A stretch of 64,000 nt of DNA from the NCBI RefSeq assembly GCF_026650985.1, contig NZ_CP086239.1, positions 4,106,501 through 4,170,500 of the forward strand. The letters are read 5' to 3'. The notes beneath the pieces are model-generated. The model was not told the origin of the DNA, did not search any database, and saw nothing but the letters and a program-made list of their open reading frames with translations. This document shows positions 17,117-24,678 of this stretch, in pieces (within the stretch, counting starts at the first letter, position 1; each line of letters starts with the position of its first letter). The translations under genes and the position numbers were made by a program. The stretch is from Clostridium estertheticum (GTDB lineage Bacteria; Bacillota; Clostridia; Clostridiales; Clostridiaceae).

Positions 17117-17332
17117 TTGAGAGGGATGAAGGGAAGAGAATTAGGCGAGGAAAAATGCGAAAGACTTAAAGCTGGGTTAGATAGATATGTAAGAATCGAA
17201 GGCATAGAAAGTAAGTTAGTAAATATTCCAACAATAGTTACTGGAATTAACGATGATGGGACAATAAGGCAAGAAGAAATTCAGTCCTACGCATATGAGG
17301 TAGTTGATCAAAATAATAATGTTATAGATTAA
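17117..17332 (+). CDS. Small conserved-looking protein, unknown function
   Basis: This 71-residue acidic-to-neutral protein starts at TTG, eight bases after AGGAGTG. An ATG at 17110 overlaps the ribosome site and opens a different, 19-codon frame, so TTG is preferred; an in-frame ATG at 17126 is a second choice. The segment KLVNIPTIVTGINDDGTIRQEE looks like a small beta-rich fold, and the C-terminus ends YEVVDQNNNVID. I recognise no family. A terminator-like hairpin follows. Confidence 0.55.
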   Translation: MRGMKGRELGEEKCERLKAGLDRYVRIEGIESKLVNIPTIVTGINDDGTIRQEEIQSYAYEVVDQNNNVID

Positions 17333-17342
17333 TATCTAATTA

Positions 17343-17402
17343 GGGCACAGAGCAAATAACTAAAAATATGATTTATATATTTAGTTATGTGCCTTAGTTT
17401 AT
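17343..17402 (+). terminator. Terminator-like double hairpin
   Basis: The outer stem GGCACA (17344-17349) pairs with TGTGCC (17388-17393), and an inner ATAACTAAA/TTTAGTTAT stem extends the fold. The T run after it is short. Confidence 0.6.
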
Positions 17403-17435
17403 AATTTAAATTTATTAGAGGGTACCATAAAACAA

Positions 17436-17612
17436 TTACTTTCTTTCTTTTGGTGCAAATTTACCACAATCTATCCCAGATGATTGTTTTACTAGTATGG
17501 AAGGCAAATTTGGTGATTTGAAACCATAAAGTTTACAGCCTTTGGGGAAAGCTGGATCCCAAGTAATATAGTAATATATGCATTTACAACAATTTGTCTT
17601 TTCGATAACCAT
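17436..17612 (-). CDS. Small cysteine-containing protein of the C-x2-C...TW..P..G-C type
   Basis: This 58-residue protein has Cys8, Cys9 and Cys11, then YYITWDPAFPKGCKLYGFKS, PSILVKQSSG and a final Cys49. The layout resembles a widespread small family (often mislabelled uracil-DNA glycosylase) with conserved cysteines that probably bind metal. The function is unknown. AAAGGAG stands just before the ATG. It lies 24 bases after the cis-prenyltransferase gene on the same strand, so they probably form a two-gene operon. Confidence 0.7.
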   Translation of the reverse strand: MVIEKTNCCKCIYYYITWDPAFPKGCKLYGFKSPNLPSILVKQSSGIDCGKFAPKERK

Positions 17613-17636
17613 AAGAGCTCCTTTGAGGAAATAAAA

Positions 17637-18281
17637 TTAACCACCAAGGGTTACATCTTGCTGATCGTACCAATTTAATGCGTTAGTTAAATGTTCGGGT
17701 TTAAAATCAGGCCAAAAGTCATCTATAGGATAAAAGTCAGAATATATGGACTGTATTGGCAAGAAACCGCTAAGACGCATTCTACCACCCCAACGAATGA
17801 TTAGATCTACTCTAGAAATATCTTTAGTTTTGATACAATTCAATATATTGCTTCTTTTACTACTTTTGTTTTGATCGAGATTACTTAGATCCCATTCCCA
17901 GCCATAGTTTACTAGAAAATTTATCCTTATGCCGCCCCTGCCAAAGGTTTTACGTGAGGTGAAAGGAAGCAGTTCTTTTGGAAACATAGGGGAGTCGCTA
18001 TTTCCGACTACTAATAAATCGGCATCTTGTGTACTTAAAAGCTTTACAGCATCGACACAAGCTTTAGCAAAGGCCTCTCTTTGTATTACTGGCCTTTTTG
18101 TATTATCGGTAGTAAAACCGAAATAAGTTATTTCTTTTACACCTGCACTTTTGCAAAGTTTATACAAAGATAGACCAGGATCTAATCCATAAGTATATCC
18201 TTTGTCCTTAGGTAAACCATTATCTACGGACCATCTTCTATTTCCATCGGGAATTATTCCGATATGATTCGGTATTCTCAT
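17637..18281 (-). CDS. Divergent undecaprenyl-diphosphate-synthase family cis-prenyltransferase
   Basis: This 214-residue member of the UppS family condenses isopentenyl diphosphate units in cis. The catalytic segment IPDGNRRW (Asp12, Asn14, Arg15, Arg16) is intact. FGFTTDNTKRP replaces the usual FSTENWKRP. The C-terminal basic and aromatic patch RWGGRMRLSGFLPIQSIYSDFY, then WPDF, is conserved. The protein is about 35 residues shorter than typical UppS, and the sequence is divergent, so it is probably a second, specialised prenyltransferase rather than the housekeeping one. AAGGGTGG precedes the ATG. It is followed by the small cysteine protein gene. Confidence 0.85.
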   Translation of the reverse strand: MRIPNHIGIIPDGNRRWSVDNGLPKDKGYTYGLDPGLSLYKLCKSAGVKEITYFGFTTDNTKRPVIQREAFAKACVDAVKLLSTQDADLLVVGNSDSPMFPKELLPFTSRKTFGRGGIRINFLVNYGWEWDLSNLDQNKSSKRSNILNCIKTKDISRVDLIIRWGGRMRLSGFLPIQSIYSDFYPIDDFWPDFKPEHLTNALNWYDQQDVTLGG

Positions 18282-18531
18282 ATTACCACCCTTTAATTAC
18301 GAATTTTTATAACTTATAAATCATATTATATCCAACATTGCTACATTAATCCATAATATTTATAGAACAACTAATAATTTGATCTCATAAAGTTTGGAGG
18401 ATAACATGGTTTTGCACTACAAAATATACAAGAATACGCATTTTCATCTTAAATAGGAGCAAACTTATAAATGAATAAAATATCACGATGATGCTAAAAA
18501 TATGTTTAATATTAAAAGGGAGGAATAAACT

Positions 18532-18846
18532 ATGGCTTTACTCGGAAATCCATTCGTTGCAAATGTACCAAGACAAATGTCAAATGACGAGCTTGCACAA
18601 GCAATTCGTGTTGATATTTCAGGTGAACTTGAGGCTATTATAGGTTATGAAGCTCATTCGATGTCTACAGCTGATGAAAGGGTTAAAAAAATTTTAAATC
18701 ACATTGCAGATGAAGAAAGAAGGCACGTTGGGGAGCTTCAAGAAATTTTGTATATGTTATCTCCAAAGGATGCACAATTCATGGAGGAAGGTAAACAGAA
18801 AATTAAAGACCAGCAATCTCAAAATTTTCAGCAACCGATTCAGTAA
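18532..18846 (+). CDS. Short ferritin-like protein of encapsulated-ferritin (EncFtn) type
   Basis: This 104-residue protein forms two antiparallel helices, half of a four-helix ferritin bundle, so the iron site must be built by a dimer. Glu32, Glu34, Tyr39, Glu62 and His65 match position by position the ferroxidase residues I recall from the Rhodospirillum rubrum EncFtn (Glu32, Glu62, His65, with Glu34 and Tyr39). EncFtn oxidises and stores iron inside encapsulin shells. No encapsulin gene lies nearby, and the glutamine-rich tail does not resemble a standard shell-targeting peptide. GGGAGGA precedes the ATG. It is monocistronic, ended by a bidirectional terminator. Confidence 0.78.
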   Translation: MALLGNPFVANVPRQMSNDELAQAIRVDISGELEAIIGYEAHSMSTADERVKKILNHIADEERRHVGELQEILYMLSPKDAQFMEEGKQKIKDQQSQNFQQPIQ

Positions 18847-18900
18847 TTTTGATTGTTAGATTATTCGATTTTAATATGGTTATTTTAGATATTAAGAATA

Positions 18901-18942
18901 ATTGAAAATGCCATCCTTTTGGATGGCATTTTCAATTTTTAT
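18901..18942. terminator. Bidirectional terminator
   Basis: A 16-bp perfect stem (18901-18916 with 18921-18936) with a TTTT loop. Its right arm overlaps the stop codon of the convergent DTW-domain gene. Confidence 0.9.
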
Positions 18943-19579
18943 CAGAAGTTATAAGTTTGTGACCACTTAGGCCTGCCTTATAGCTTTTTAAAAATAAATT
19001 ATAAAAATCATTTATTACCTGTGAATGCTTCTTATCACCACTTATAGATAGTACCTCTATTGCAGTTTCTATTGTACATAAATTGCCATCCTTTGCACCT
19101 CTTCTTAAATCATATATAGACTTAAAGTTTGGTTCTAATGAAATAATTGGCAGGTTTCCTAAATAGGAACTTTTTCTAAGTATTTTTCGTGCTTCCTTCC
19201 ATGTACCGTCTATGATAATAAAGGCAGGAATTTTCCCTGCACTTTTGTATTCAAGTTTCGGGCACTTTGTTTGATTATTTTCTATGGGAAAAAGTAAAAA
19301 TGGCTCATATATATCATTATTTAAGTTTGTTATTAGTTTCTCTGGCATTTTTGTTCTTTCCCAAAGAAAAAGCTCTGTAGAATGTGGATTTATGAGTTTC
19401 AATAGTCTCGCAGTATTAGAAGGTCTATAAAATTCTTTTTCCGTAGATAAAATCCAGAATTTTGAGGACGTTTTTATCTTAGGTGCTGTAGAACAGAGGC
19501 AATTTATAATAGGCAGCCCACATTGATTACAACTTTCATACAAACTGGTTATTTGTTTTATTTTATAATCTGAGTTCAT
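18932..19579 (-). CDS. DTW-domain protein (tRNA-uridine aminocarboxypropyltransferase family)
   Basis: This 215-residue protein has an N-terminal Cys cluster (CNQCGLPIINCLC) and the DTW-family motifs: NTARLLKL in the SAM-like fold, IIIDGTWKEARK (the D-T-W motif) and LRRGAKDGNLCTIETA. TapT/DtwD members add a 3-amino-3-carboxypropyl group from S-adenosylmethionine to uridines in tRNA (acp3U). The start is set at 19579, where TAGGAGGA precedes the ATG; a longer frame adds eight codons but lacks a ribosome site. It lies just downstream of tspO on the same strand. Confidence 0.88.
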   Translation of the reverse strand: MNSDYKIKQITSLYESCNQCGLPIINCLCSTAPKIKTSSKFWILSTEKEFYRPSNTARLLKLINPHSTELFLWERTKMPEKLITNLNNDIYEPFLLFPIENNQTKCPKLEYKSAGKIPAFIIIDGTWKEARKILRKSSYLGNLPIISLEPNFKSIYDLRRGAKDGNLCTIETAIEVLSISGDKKHSQVINDFYNLFLKSYKAGLSGHKLITSDKN

Positions 19580-19611
19580 AGTTCCTCCTAAGTATTTAAT
19601 CATAAAAATTT

Positions 19612-20106
19612 TTAATTAAGCATCCATATAGTATAATTTAAAACTCCAGCAAATGATACCCAAACAATATATGGAATCATAAGATAAGCTGCGGTTTTAT
19701 CAATCTTATAAAATTCAAAAGTAGTTAAAAGAATAAATACTAACAATAGAAGTAATTCTAAAAAAGCAATAGCGTATAGTCTAAACCTGAAAAATATAAT
19801 GGACCAAAGAAAATTTAAAAACAATTGAAAACCATATAAAATCAATGATTTTTTTACATCAACCCCGGATTTCCCCACCATCCAAATTCTATAAGCAGCT
19901 ACAGCCATTAAAAAGAATAATATTGTCCATATAATAGGAAAAATCCATCCAGGAGGCGAGAAAAAAGGTTTATTAAAATTTTCATAAGCGCTTGGACCGT
20001 TCATACTTAAAAAACCACTTAACAAACCTACTCCTTCTGCAATCAAAATGCTGAATATAAGAGCAATAATATTTTTTTCACCATTTATCTTAAAGATATT
20101 AAACAT
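19612..20106 (-). CDS. TspO/MBR family tryptophan-rich membrane protein
   Basis: This 164-residue protein has five membrane helices and the TspO signature: KPFFSPPGWIFPIIWTILF in the first half, a central AYRIW, QLFLNFLWSIIFF, then a C-terminal PYIVWVSFAGVLNYTIW. TspO proteins bind porphyrins and related hydrophobic ligands and are linked to tetrapyrrole handling and stress. GGAAG precedes the ATG. It lies 32 bases upstream of the DTW-domain gene, so co-transcription is likely. A structured inverted repeat at 20144-20248 occupies its leader. Confidence 0.93.
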   Translation of the reverse strand: MFNIFKINGEKNIIALIFSILIAEGVGLLSGFLSMNGPSAYENFNKPFFSPPGWIFPIIWTILFFLMAVAAYRIWMVGKSGVDVKKSLILYGFQLFLNFLWSIIFFRFRLYAIAFLELLLLLVFILLTTFEFYKIDKTAAYLMIPYIVWVSFAGVLNYTIWMLN

Positions 20107-20143
20107 ATTTTATCTTCCTTTCTATAATTATTTTGAATTATTT

Positions 20144-20248
20144 TTAACGACATTTCAGAAGGAAAGTCTCCTTCTATAAGTGAGAGTTACATACCCTAAC
20201 AAATAGTAAAATTCAGTGAAAGTATAAATATACTTCTGAAGTCGTTAA
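20144..20248. repeat. 105-bp inverted-repeat element in the tspO leader
   Basis: TTAACGAC plus TTCAGAAG (20144-20161, with a 2-base bulge) pairs with CTTCTGAAGTCGTTAA (20233-20248). Inside are an AGAAGGA/TCCTTCT hairpin and a GAGAGTTAC segment. It has no ORF. It could be a leader RNA of tspO or a mobile palindromic repeat. Confidence 0.6.
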
Positions 20249-20480
20249 TATTACAGCTCCGCAGGAGATGATTTAATAGAGTTTTCGGTAAATATATAAT
20301 CATACATTTTATAATATACTTGTTTAAGAGTTATTTTATGCCTATAAGAGTTTTGTATAATTGCTAGTGATATTAGGCAAAGTAAATTCATACCGTAAAT
20401 TACTATAAAAACTAAAAAGAATGGAAATGAAAAACTTTGTTATTAAAGAACATTTGAATTAGTTGTAAGATACTTTTATC
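20249..20480. other. Intergenic region between divergent tspO and the FabT-controlled promoter
   Basis: This A/T-rich stretch has a CTCCGCAGGAG mini-palindrome at its left end. No ORF or RNA gene is recognised. Confidence 0.4.
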
Positions 20481-20523
20481 TTGACATGGAATATAAAAAT
20501 ATATATACTTTGACTATCAAACT
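20481..20523 (+). promoter_or_regulatory. Consensus promoter with FabT operator (site 1)
   Basis: TTGACA (20481-20486), a 17-base spacer and TATACT (20504-20509) form the promoter. The palindrome ACTTTGACTATCAAACT (20507-20523) overlaps the end of the -10 box and the expected start point. It matches the known FabT-type operator pattern TTTGA-N3-TCAAA. Binding would block transcription of the flavin oxidoreductase. Confidence 0.85.
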
Positions 20524-20556
20524 AGTTGAAAATCTAAGCAAAGGGAGAGGATAATT

Positions 20557-21630
20557 ATGAAGTTACCTCCTTTAAAAATTGGAGAATTAATAGCACGTAT
20601 TCCTATAATTCAAGGTGGTATGGGAGTGGGAGTATCTTTATCAAAGCTCGCATCAGCTGTCGCAAACGAGGGTGGAATTGGGATAATATCTACTGCCCAA
20701 ATTGGTTTTAATGAAGAAGACTTTGCGACTAATGCAAAGGAAGCAAACAAAAGAGCATTAAGAAATGAAATTAGGCGAGCTAGAGAATTAAGTCCTAAGG
20801 GTATAATTGGGATAAATATTATGGTAGCTATGAATAATTATGAAGAACTAACAATGGTAGCTTTACAAGAAGGTATAGATTTAATAATATCTGGCGCAGG
20901 ACTTGCACTTGATTTACCGAAAATAGCCAAAGGATTTAAAACAAAACTTGCACCTATAGTATCGTCAGCAAAGGCAGCTATAGTTATATCAAAAATGTGG
21001 GATAGAAAAAACAATTGTGCCGCAGATTTAATTGTTGTTGAAGGCCCAGAGGCTGGTGGTCATCTTGGTTTCTCTTTGGAATCGCTACTTGAGAAGAAAG
21101 CCCAAGATTTAAAGCAAATAGTTAAAGAAGTTATAGAGGCAATTAAACCTTTCGAAGAGAAATATAATAAAAAAATTCCTGTAGTAGCTGCTGGTGGAGT
21201 ATATACTGGTACCGATATTTCAGAATTAATGAAAATAGGTGCAGCTGGAGTACAAATGGCTACTAGATTTGTGGCGACTAATGAATGTGATGCTAGTTTA
21301 GCTTTTAAAATGGCATATATTAATTCAAAAGAAGGAGACATAAAGATAGTAAAAAGTCCTGTAGGTATGCCTGGACGTGCCATTAACAATAATTTTATGA
21401 AAGTTGTAGAGGAAAAGGGTTGCAAAGTAAGTAAGTGTTATTTGTGCATTAAGAAATGTGATCCTAAAACTACACCTTATTGTATTACAGAAGCACTTAT
21501 ACAGGCAGTAAGAGGGAACTTAGATAACGGTCTTATTTTCGTTGGAAGTAATGCTTACCGTGTAAATAAAATTGTGACCGTTAAGGAACTTATGACTGAA
21601 CTTGTGGAAGAAGCAGAACGTGATTTTTAG
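20557..21630 (+). CDS. FabK-like NAD(P)H-dependent flavin oxidoreductase (COG2070)
   Basis: This 357-residue TIM-barrel flavoprotein is of the nitronate monooxygenase/FabK family. Family marks include IIQGGMGVGVS near the N-terminus, VVEGPEAGGHLG for flavin binding, VVAAGGVYTGTDI, and GAAGVQMATRFVATNEC for phosphate binding. The C-terminus carries CKVSKCYLCIKKC plus a later Cys in TPYC, five cysteines in about 20 residues, which suggests a metal or Fe-S site absent from plain FabK. It has its own FabT-operator promoter, which links it to fatty-acid control. It could be a second enoyl-ACP reductase or a nitronate oxidase; sequence alone does not decide. Confidence 0.85.
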   Translation: MKLPPLKIGELIARIPIIQGGMGVGVSLSKLASAVANEGGIGIISTAQIGFNEEDFATNAKEANKRALRNEIRRARELSPKGIIGINIMVAMNNYEELTMVALQEGIDLIISGAGLALDLPKIAKGFKTKLAPIVSSAKAAIVISKMWDRKNNCAADLIVVEGPEAGGHLGFSLESLLEKKAQDLKQIVKEVIEAIKPFEEKYNKKIPVVAAGGVYTGTDISELMKIGAAGVQMATRFVATNECDASLAFKMAYINSKEGDIKIVKSPVGMPGRAINNNFMKVVEEKGCKVSKCYLCIKKCDPKTTPYCITEALIQAVRGNLDNGLIFVGSNAYRVNKIVTVKELMTELVEEAERDF

Positions 21631-21683
21631 TTTCTTATAGACAAAAACGAAATGTAAAAATTTTCATATTAATGGTAAAAATA

Positions 21684-21726
21684 TTGACAAATTACAACTC
21701 CATAGATATACTTTGAGTATCAAAGT
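21684..21726 (+). promoter_or_regulatory. Consensus promoter with FabT operator (site 2)
   Basis: TTGACA (21684-21689), 17 bases, TATACT (21707-21712). A perfect palindrome, ACTTTGAGTATCAAAGT (21710-21726), overlaps the -10 end exactly as at site 1. It drives fabT and the fab-acc genes, so FabT should repress itself. Confidence 0.9.
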
Positions 21727-21777
21727 ACATGAAAATATAAGTATATGGAAATCAACGTATGGGAAATGGTGGTAAAT

Positions 21778-22230
21778 ATGAGCAGATCTGTTGGAGTTGT
21801 AAATGAACTTTTAGTAGAGACCTTTAGTGACATATCTCAGATAGAACAGAGGGCACTTAAAGAAGGGGTTCTTAAGGACATATCTGTAACAGAAGTACAT
21901 ACTATTGATGCAATTGGAATGTATGAACACAGAACTATGTCCGAGGTTGCTCAGGATCTTAGGATAACCGTAGGGACACTTACAACCGCTATTAACAAAC
22001 TTCTCAAAAAAGGGTATGTTGATAGAAAAAGGGGAGAAGAAGATAGAAGATCAGTAATGATCACACTTACCAGAAAAGGAAAACTTGCCTACAGGATACA
22101 TGATAGGTTTCATTCTAATATGGTGCATGCAACTATCGATGGTCTAAACGAAGAAGAGGAAGAGGTATTAATAAAATCTCTTGAAAAATTAAATGATTTC
22201 TTCAAAAATAAATATAGATTAGAATATTAA
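21778..22230 (+). CDS. fabT: MarR-family fatty-acid regulator FabT
   Basis: This 150-residue winged-helix repressor is the first gene of the fatty-acid operon. The helix-turn-helix and wing are visible: MSEVAQDLRITVGTLTTAINKLLKKGYV, then DRKRGEEDRRSVMITLTRKG. In streptococci and relatives FabT, helped by long-chain acyl-ACP, represses fab genes. I chose the ATG at 21778 (MSRSVGVV), which has GGTGG before it; an in-frame ATG at 21745 would add 11 residues. Two FabT-type operators, one directly upstream and one before the neighbouring oxidoreductase, support the identity. Confidence 0.92.
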   Translation: MSRSVGVVNELLVETFSDISQIEQRALKEGVLKDISVTEVHTIDAIGMYEHRTMSEVAQDLRITVGTLTTAINKLLKKGYVDRKRGEEDRRSVMITLTRKGKLAYRIHDRFHSNMVHATIDGLNEEEEEVLIKSLEKLNDFFKNKYRLEY

Positions 22231-22248
22231 GGAAGTGGGAATTAAGCA

Positions 22249-23232
22249 ATGAATGAAGTACAAATAATTGGTACGGGAAGTTATGCACCTCTAAACATAA
22301 TGACTAATCACGAGTTATCAAAAATTGTAGATACTTCTGATGAATGGATAGTTTCTATGACGGGTATTAAGCAGAGACATATATCTACAGGAGAAAATAC
22401 TTCAGATTTAGCTACAAAAGCAGCCAGTGAAGCATTAGCGAATGCAAATATTAAAGCTGAAGATATAGACTTGATTATTGTTGCAAGTACTTCTCCAGAT
22501 CAATTTGTACCAGCAACTGCATGTATAGTTCAAGGAAATATCGGAGCAGTTAATGCCATGGCTTTTGATATATCAGCAGCATGTACGGGGTTTATATTTG
22601 CCCTTAATATAGCAATGCAATTTCTTAAAACAGGTCAGCGAAAAAGAGCACTAATAATAGGGGCTGATGTATTATCAAAAATAGTTGATTGGACAGACAG
22701 AAACACTTGTATTTTATTTGGAGACGGAGCAGGGGCAGCAGTACTTGAAGCAGGAAGCGTTAGAGGAATAATTTCTGTAAATTCAGCTTCAGAAGGTCAA
22801 AAGGGAAAATTTTTGACATGTCCAACTGTAGATGTGAAAAATACATATACAAAAGGAAATGAGGATTTTAAAGCAACAATAAGTATGGATGGCAAAGAAA
22901 TTTTTAAATTTGCAGTAAAAACTATTGCAAGTAGCATAAGTAGAATCTTAAATGAAAATAATTACACACTTGATGATATTAAGTATGTAGTTTGTCATCA
23001 AGCAAATTTTAGAATAATAGAATTTGTTGTTAGAAAATTGAAGGCTGATAAAGATAAATTTTTCGTCAATTTAGATAAGTACGGAAATACTTCGGCAGCA
23101 AGTATAGCCATAGCAATGGACGAAATGAATAAGGAAAATTTACTTACAGCTGGAGATAAAATTATACTTGTAGGCTTTGGTGGTGGATTAACCTACGGAG
23201 CTTCATTAATAGAATGGACAATGAATAAATAA
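22249..23232 (+). CDS. fabH: 3-oxoacyl-ACP synthase III
   Basis: This enzyme starts fatty-acid synthesis by condensing acyl-CoA with malonyl-ACP. At 327 residues it has normal length. The catalytic triad is present: Cys in DISAACTGFIFAL (about 113), His in VVCHQANFRI (about 250) and Asn in KYGNTSAAS (about 280). The GDGAGAAVLE loop is also typical. GGAAGTGGGA precedes the ATG, and the gene follows fabT by 18 bases, clearly in the same operon. Confidence 0.97.
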   Translation: MNEVQIIGTGSYAPLNIMTNHELSKIVDTSDEWIVSMTGIKQRHISTGENTSDLATKAASEALANANIKAEDIDLIIVASTSPDQFVPATACIVQGNIGAVNAMAFDISAACTGFIFALNIAMQFLKTGQRKRALIIGADVLSKIVDWTDRNTCILFGDGAGAAVLEAGSVRGIISVNSASEGQKGKFLTCPTVDVKNTYTKGNEDFKATISMDGKEIFKFAVKTIASSISRILNENNYTLDDIKYVVCHQANFRIIEFVVRKLKADKDKFFVNLDKYGNTSAASIAIAMDEMNKENLLTAGDKIILVGFGGGLTYGASLIEWTMNK

Positions 23233-23252
23233 AATCTTAGGAGGAATTAATA

Positions 23253-23483
23253 ATGGTATTTGAAAAAGTTAAAAGTGTAATAGTTGAACAATTAGGAATA
23301 GACGAAGCAGAGGTTAAAATGGAGGCCAAATTTGCAGATGATTTAGGTGTAGATTCTCTTGAAATTTTTGAAATTGTTATGTCACTCGAAGAAGCATTTG
23401 AAATTGAAATACCAAATGAGGATATAGAAAATATTAAAGATGTACAGGGAATTGTTAAATATATAGAAGAAAAACTTAAATAA
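23253..23483 (+). CDS. acpP: Acyl carrier protein
   Basis: This 76-residue acidic helical carrier holds the growing acyl chain. The 4'-phosphopantetheine site is Ser in [27 protein letters not shown] lies before the ATG. It follows fabH by 20 bases; a palindromic element lies in the 174-base gap after it, possibly giving partial termination between acpP and fabK. Confidence 0.97.
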   Translation: MVFEKVKSVIVEQLGIDEAEVKMEAKFADDLGVDSLEIFEIVMSLEEAFEIEIPNEDIENIKDVQGIVKYIEEKLK

Positions 23484-23554
23484 TATAAATTAAGAGTTAG
23501 ATGATTGGAGAGCTGAACTACTAAGTATAAAAATTTAGTTTTATTCAGTATATT

Positions 23555-23602
23555 AAAAAGTATATATTACGTGAAATGTAGTTGTAGTAATATGTACTTT
23601 TT
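23555..23602. repeat. Palindromic element, copy B (terminator-like)
   Basis: AAAAAGTATATATTAC (23555-23570) pairs with GTAATATGTACTTTTT (23587-23602), followed by T residues. The right arm shares AGTAATATGTACTTT with the element at 12596-12651. Its place between acpP and fabK suggests attenuation within the operon. Confidence 0.65.
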
Positions 23603-23657
23603 TTCTATAATTATCTGACTTTAACTATATGTTTTTAAGGAATCAAGGAGGGGTAAA

Positions 23658-24590
23658 ATGTTTAATTCCGTATTTTTTAAAGAGTTAGGTGTAAAGTATC
23701 CAATAATACAAGGTGGTATGGCTTGGGTTGCAGATAGTAGTTTAGCGTCTGCAGTATCTAATGCAGGAGGTCTCGGTATTATAGCGGCAGCCAATGCACC
23801 AACAGATTATGTAAGAAATGAAATTAGAAAAGCAAAGGAATTAACAGATAAGCCTTTTGGCGTTAACGTAATGCTTTTAAGTGATAACGCAGAACAAATT
23901 GCACATCTTGTATGTGAAGAAGGTGTTAAAGTAGTTACTACAGGGGCAGGAAACCCAGGCAAATATATGGAACTTTGGAAGTCACATGGGATTAAAGTAA
24001 TACCAGTAGTGGCTTCTGTTGCATTAGCGAAGCGTATGGAGAGAGCGGGAGCAGATGCGGTTATTGCAGAAGGTTGTGAATCTGGAGGACATATTGGTGA
24101 ACTTACAACCATGTCGCTCGTTCCTCAAGTTGTTGATGCGGTTAGTATTCCTGTAATTGCAGCAGGTGGAATAGGTGATGGACGAGGAGTTGCAGCAGCA
24201 TTTATGCTCGGTGTACAAGGAGTTCAAGTAGGAACAAGGTTCCTAGTAGCGAATGAATGTACAATACATGAAAATTATAAAAAGAAGATACTAGGTGCGA
24301 AGGATATAGATTCAGTGGTTACGGGAAGACCTACAGGACACCCTGTTAGGGTTTTAAAAAATAAATTATCGAGAAAATTCCAGAAACTTGAGAAAGAAAA
24401 TGCTTCAATAGAGGATTTAGAGGAACTTGGGCGAGGATGTTTACAAAAGGCAGTACAACAAGGCGACATAGAGATGGGATCTATTCTTGCAGGACAAATT
24501 GCGGGTCTTGTAAAAAAAGAACAAAGTTGCAAGGAAATTATCGAAGAAATGTTTACACAAGCAGAAGAAGCTATTATAAAATTTAGATAA
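23658..24590 (+). CDS. fabK: Enoyl-ACP reductase II (FabK)
   Basis: This FMN-dependent reductase completes each elongation cycle and replaces FabI in many Firmicutes. At 310 residues it has the expected length. Visible marks are PIIQGGMAWVADSSLASAVS, VNVMLLSDNAEQ, AEGCESGGHIGE for flavin binding, IAAGGIGDGRGVAAA and GVQVGTRFL. AAGGAGGGG precedes the ATG. It is encoded between acpP and fabD, the usual FabK position. It is clearly distinct from the longer, cysteine-tailed paralogue at 20557. Confidence 0.95.
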   Translation: MFNSVFFKELGVKYPIIQGGMAWVADSSLASAVSNAGGLGIIAAANAPTDYVRNEIRKAKELTDKPFGVNVMLLSDNAEQIAHLVCEEGVKVVTTGAGNPGKYMELWKSHGIKVIPVVASVALAKRMERAGADAVIAEGCESGGHIGELTTMSLVPQVVDAVSIPVIAAGGIGDGRGVAAAFMLGVQGVQVGTRFLVANECTIHENYKKKILGAKDIDSVVTGRPTGHPVRVLKNKLSRKFQKLEKENASIEDLEELGRGCLQKAVQQGDIEMGSILAGQIAGLVKKEQSCKEIIEEMFTQAEEAIIKFR

Positions 24591-24678
24591 AATATTATTA
24601 TTTCATATAGATTAAAGCCATAATATTCGGAGATGTAGCAATGACTAACTCTGAAAGTGATGATTAAGGAGATAAATT

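Noticed and set aside
17110-17169. Alternative ATG frame (19 codons) overlapping the 71-residue ORF
   Set aside because: Its ATG is too close to the ribosome site and the frame ends early; the TTG frame is better spaced and longer.
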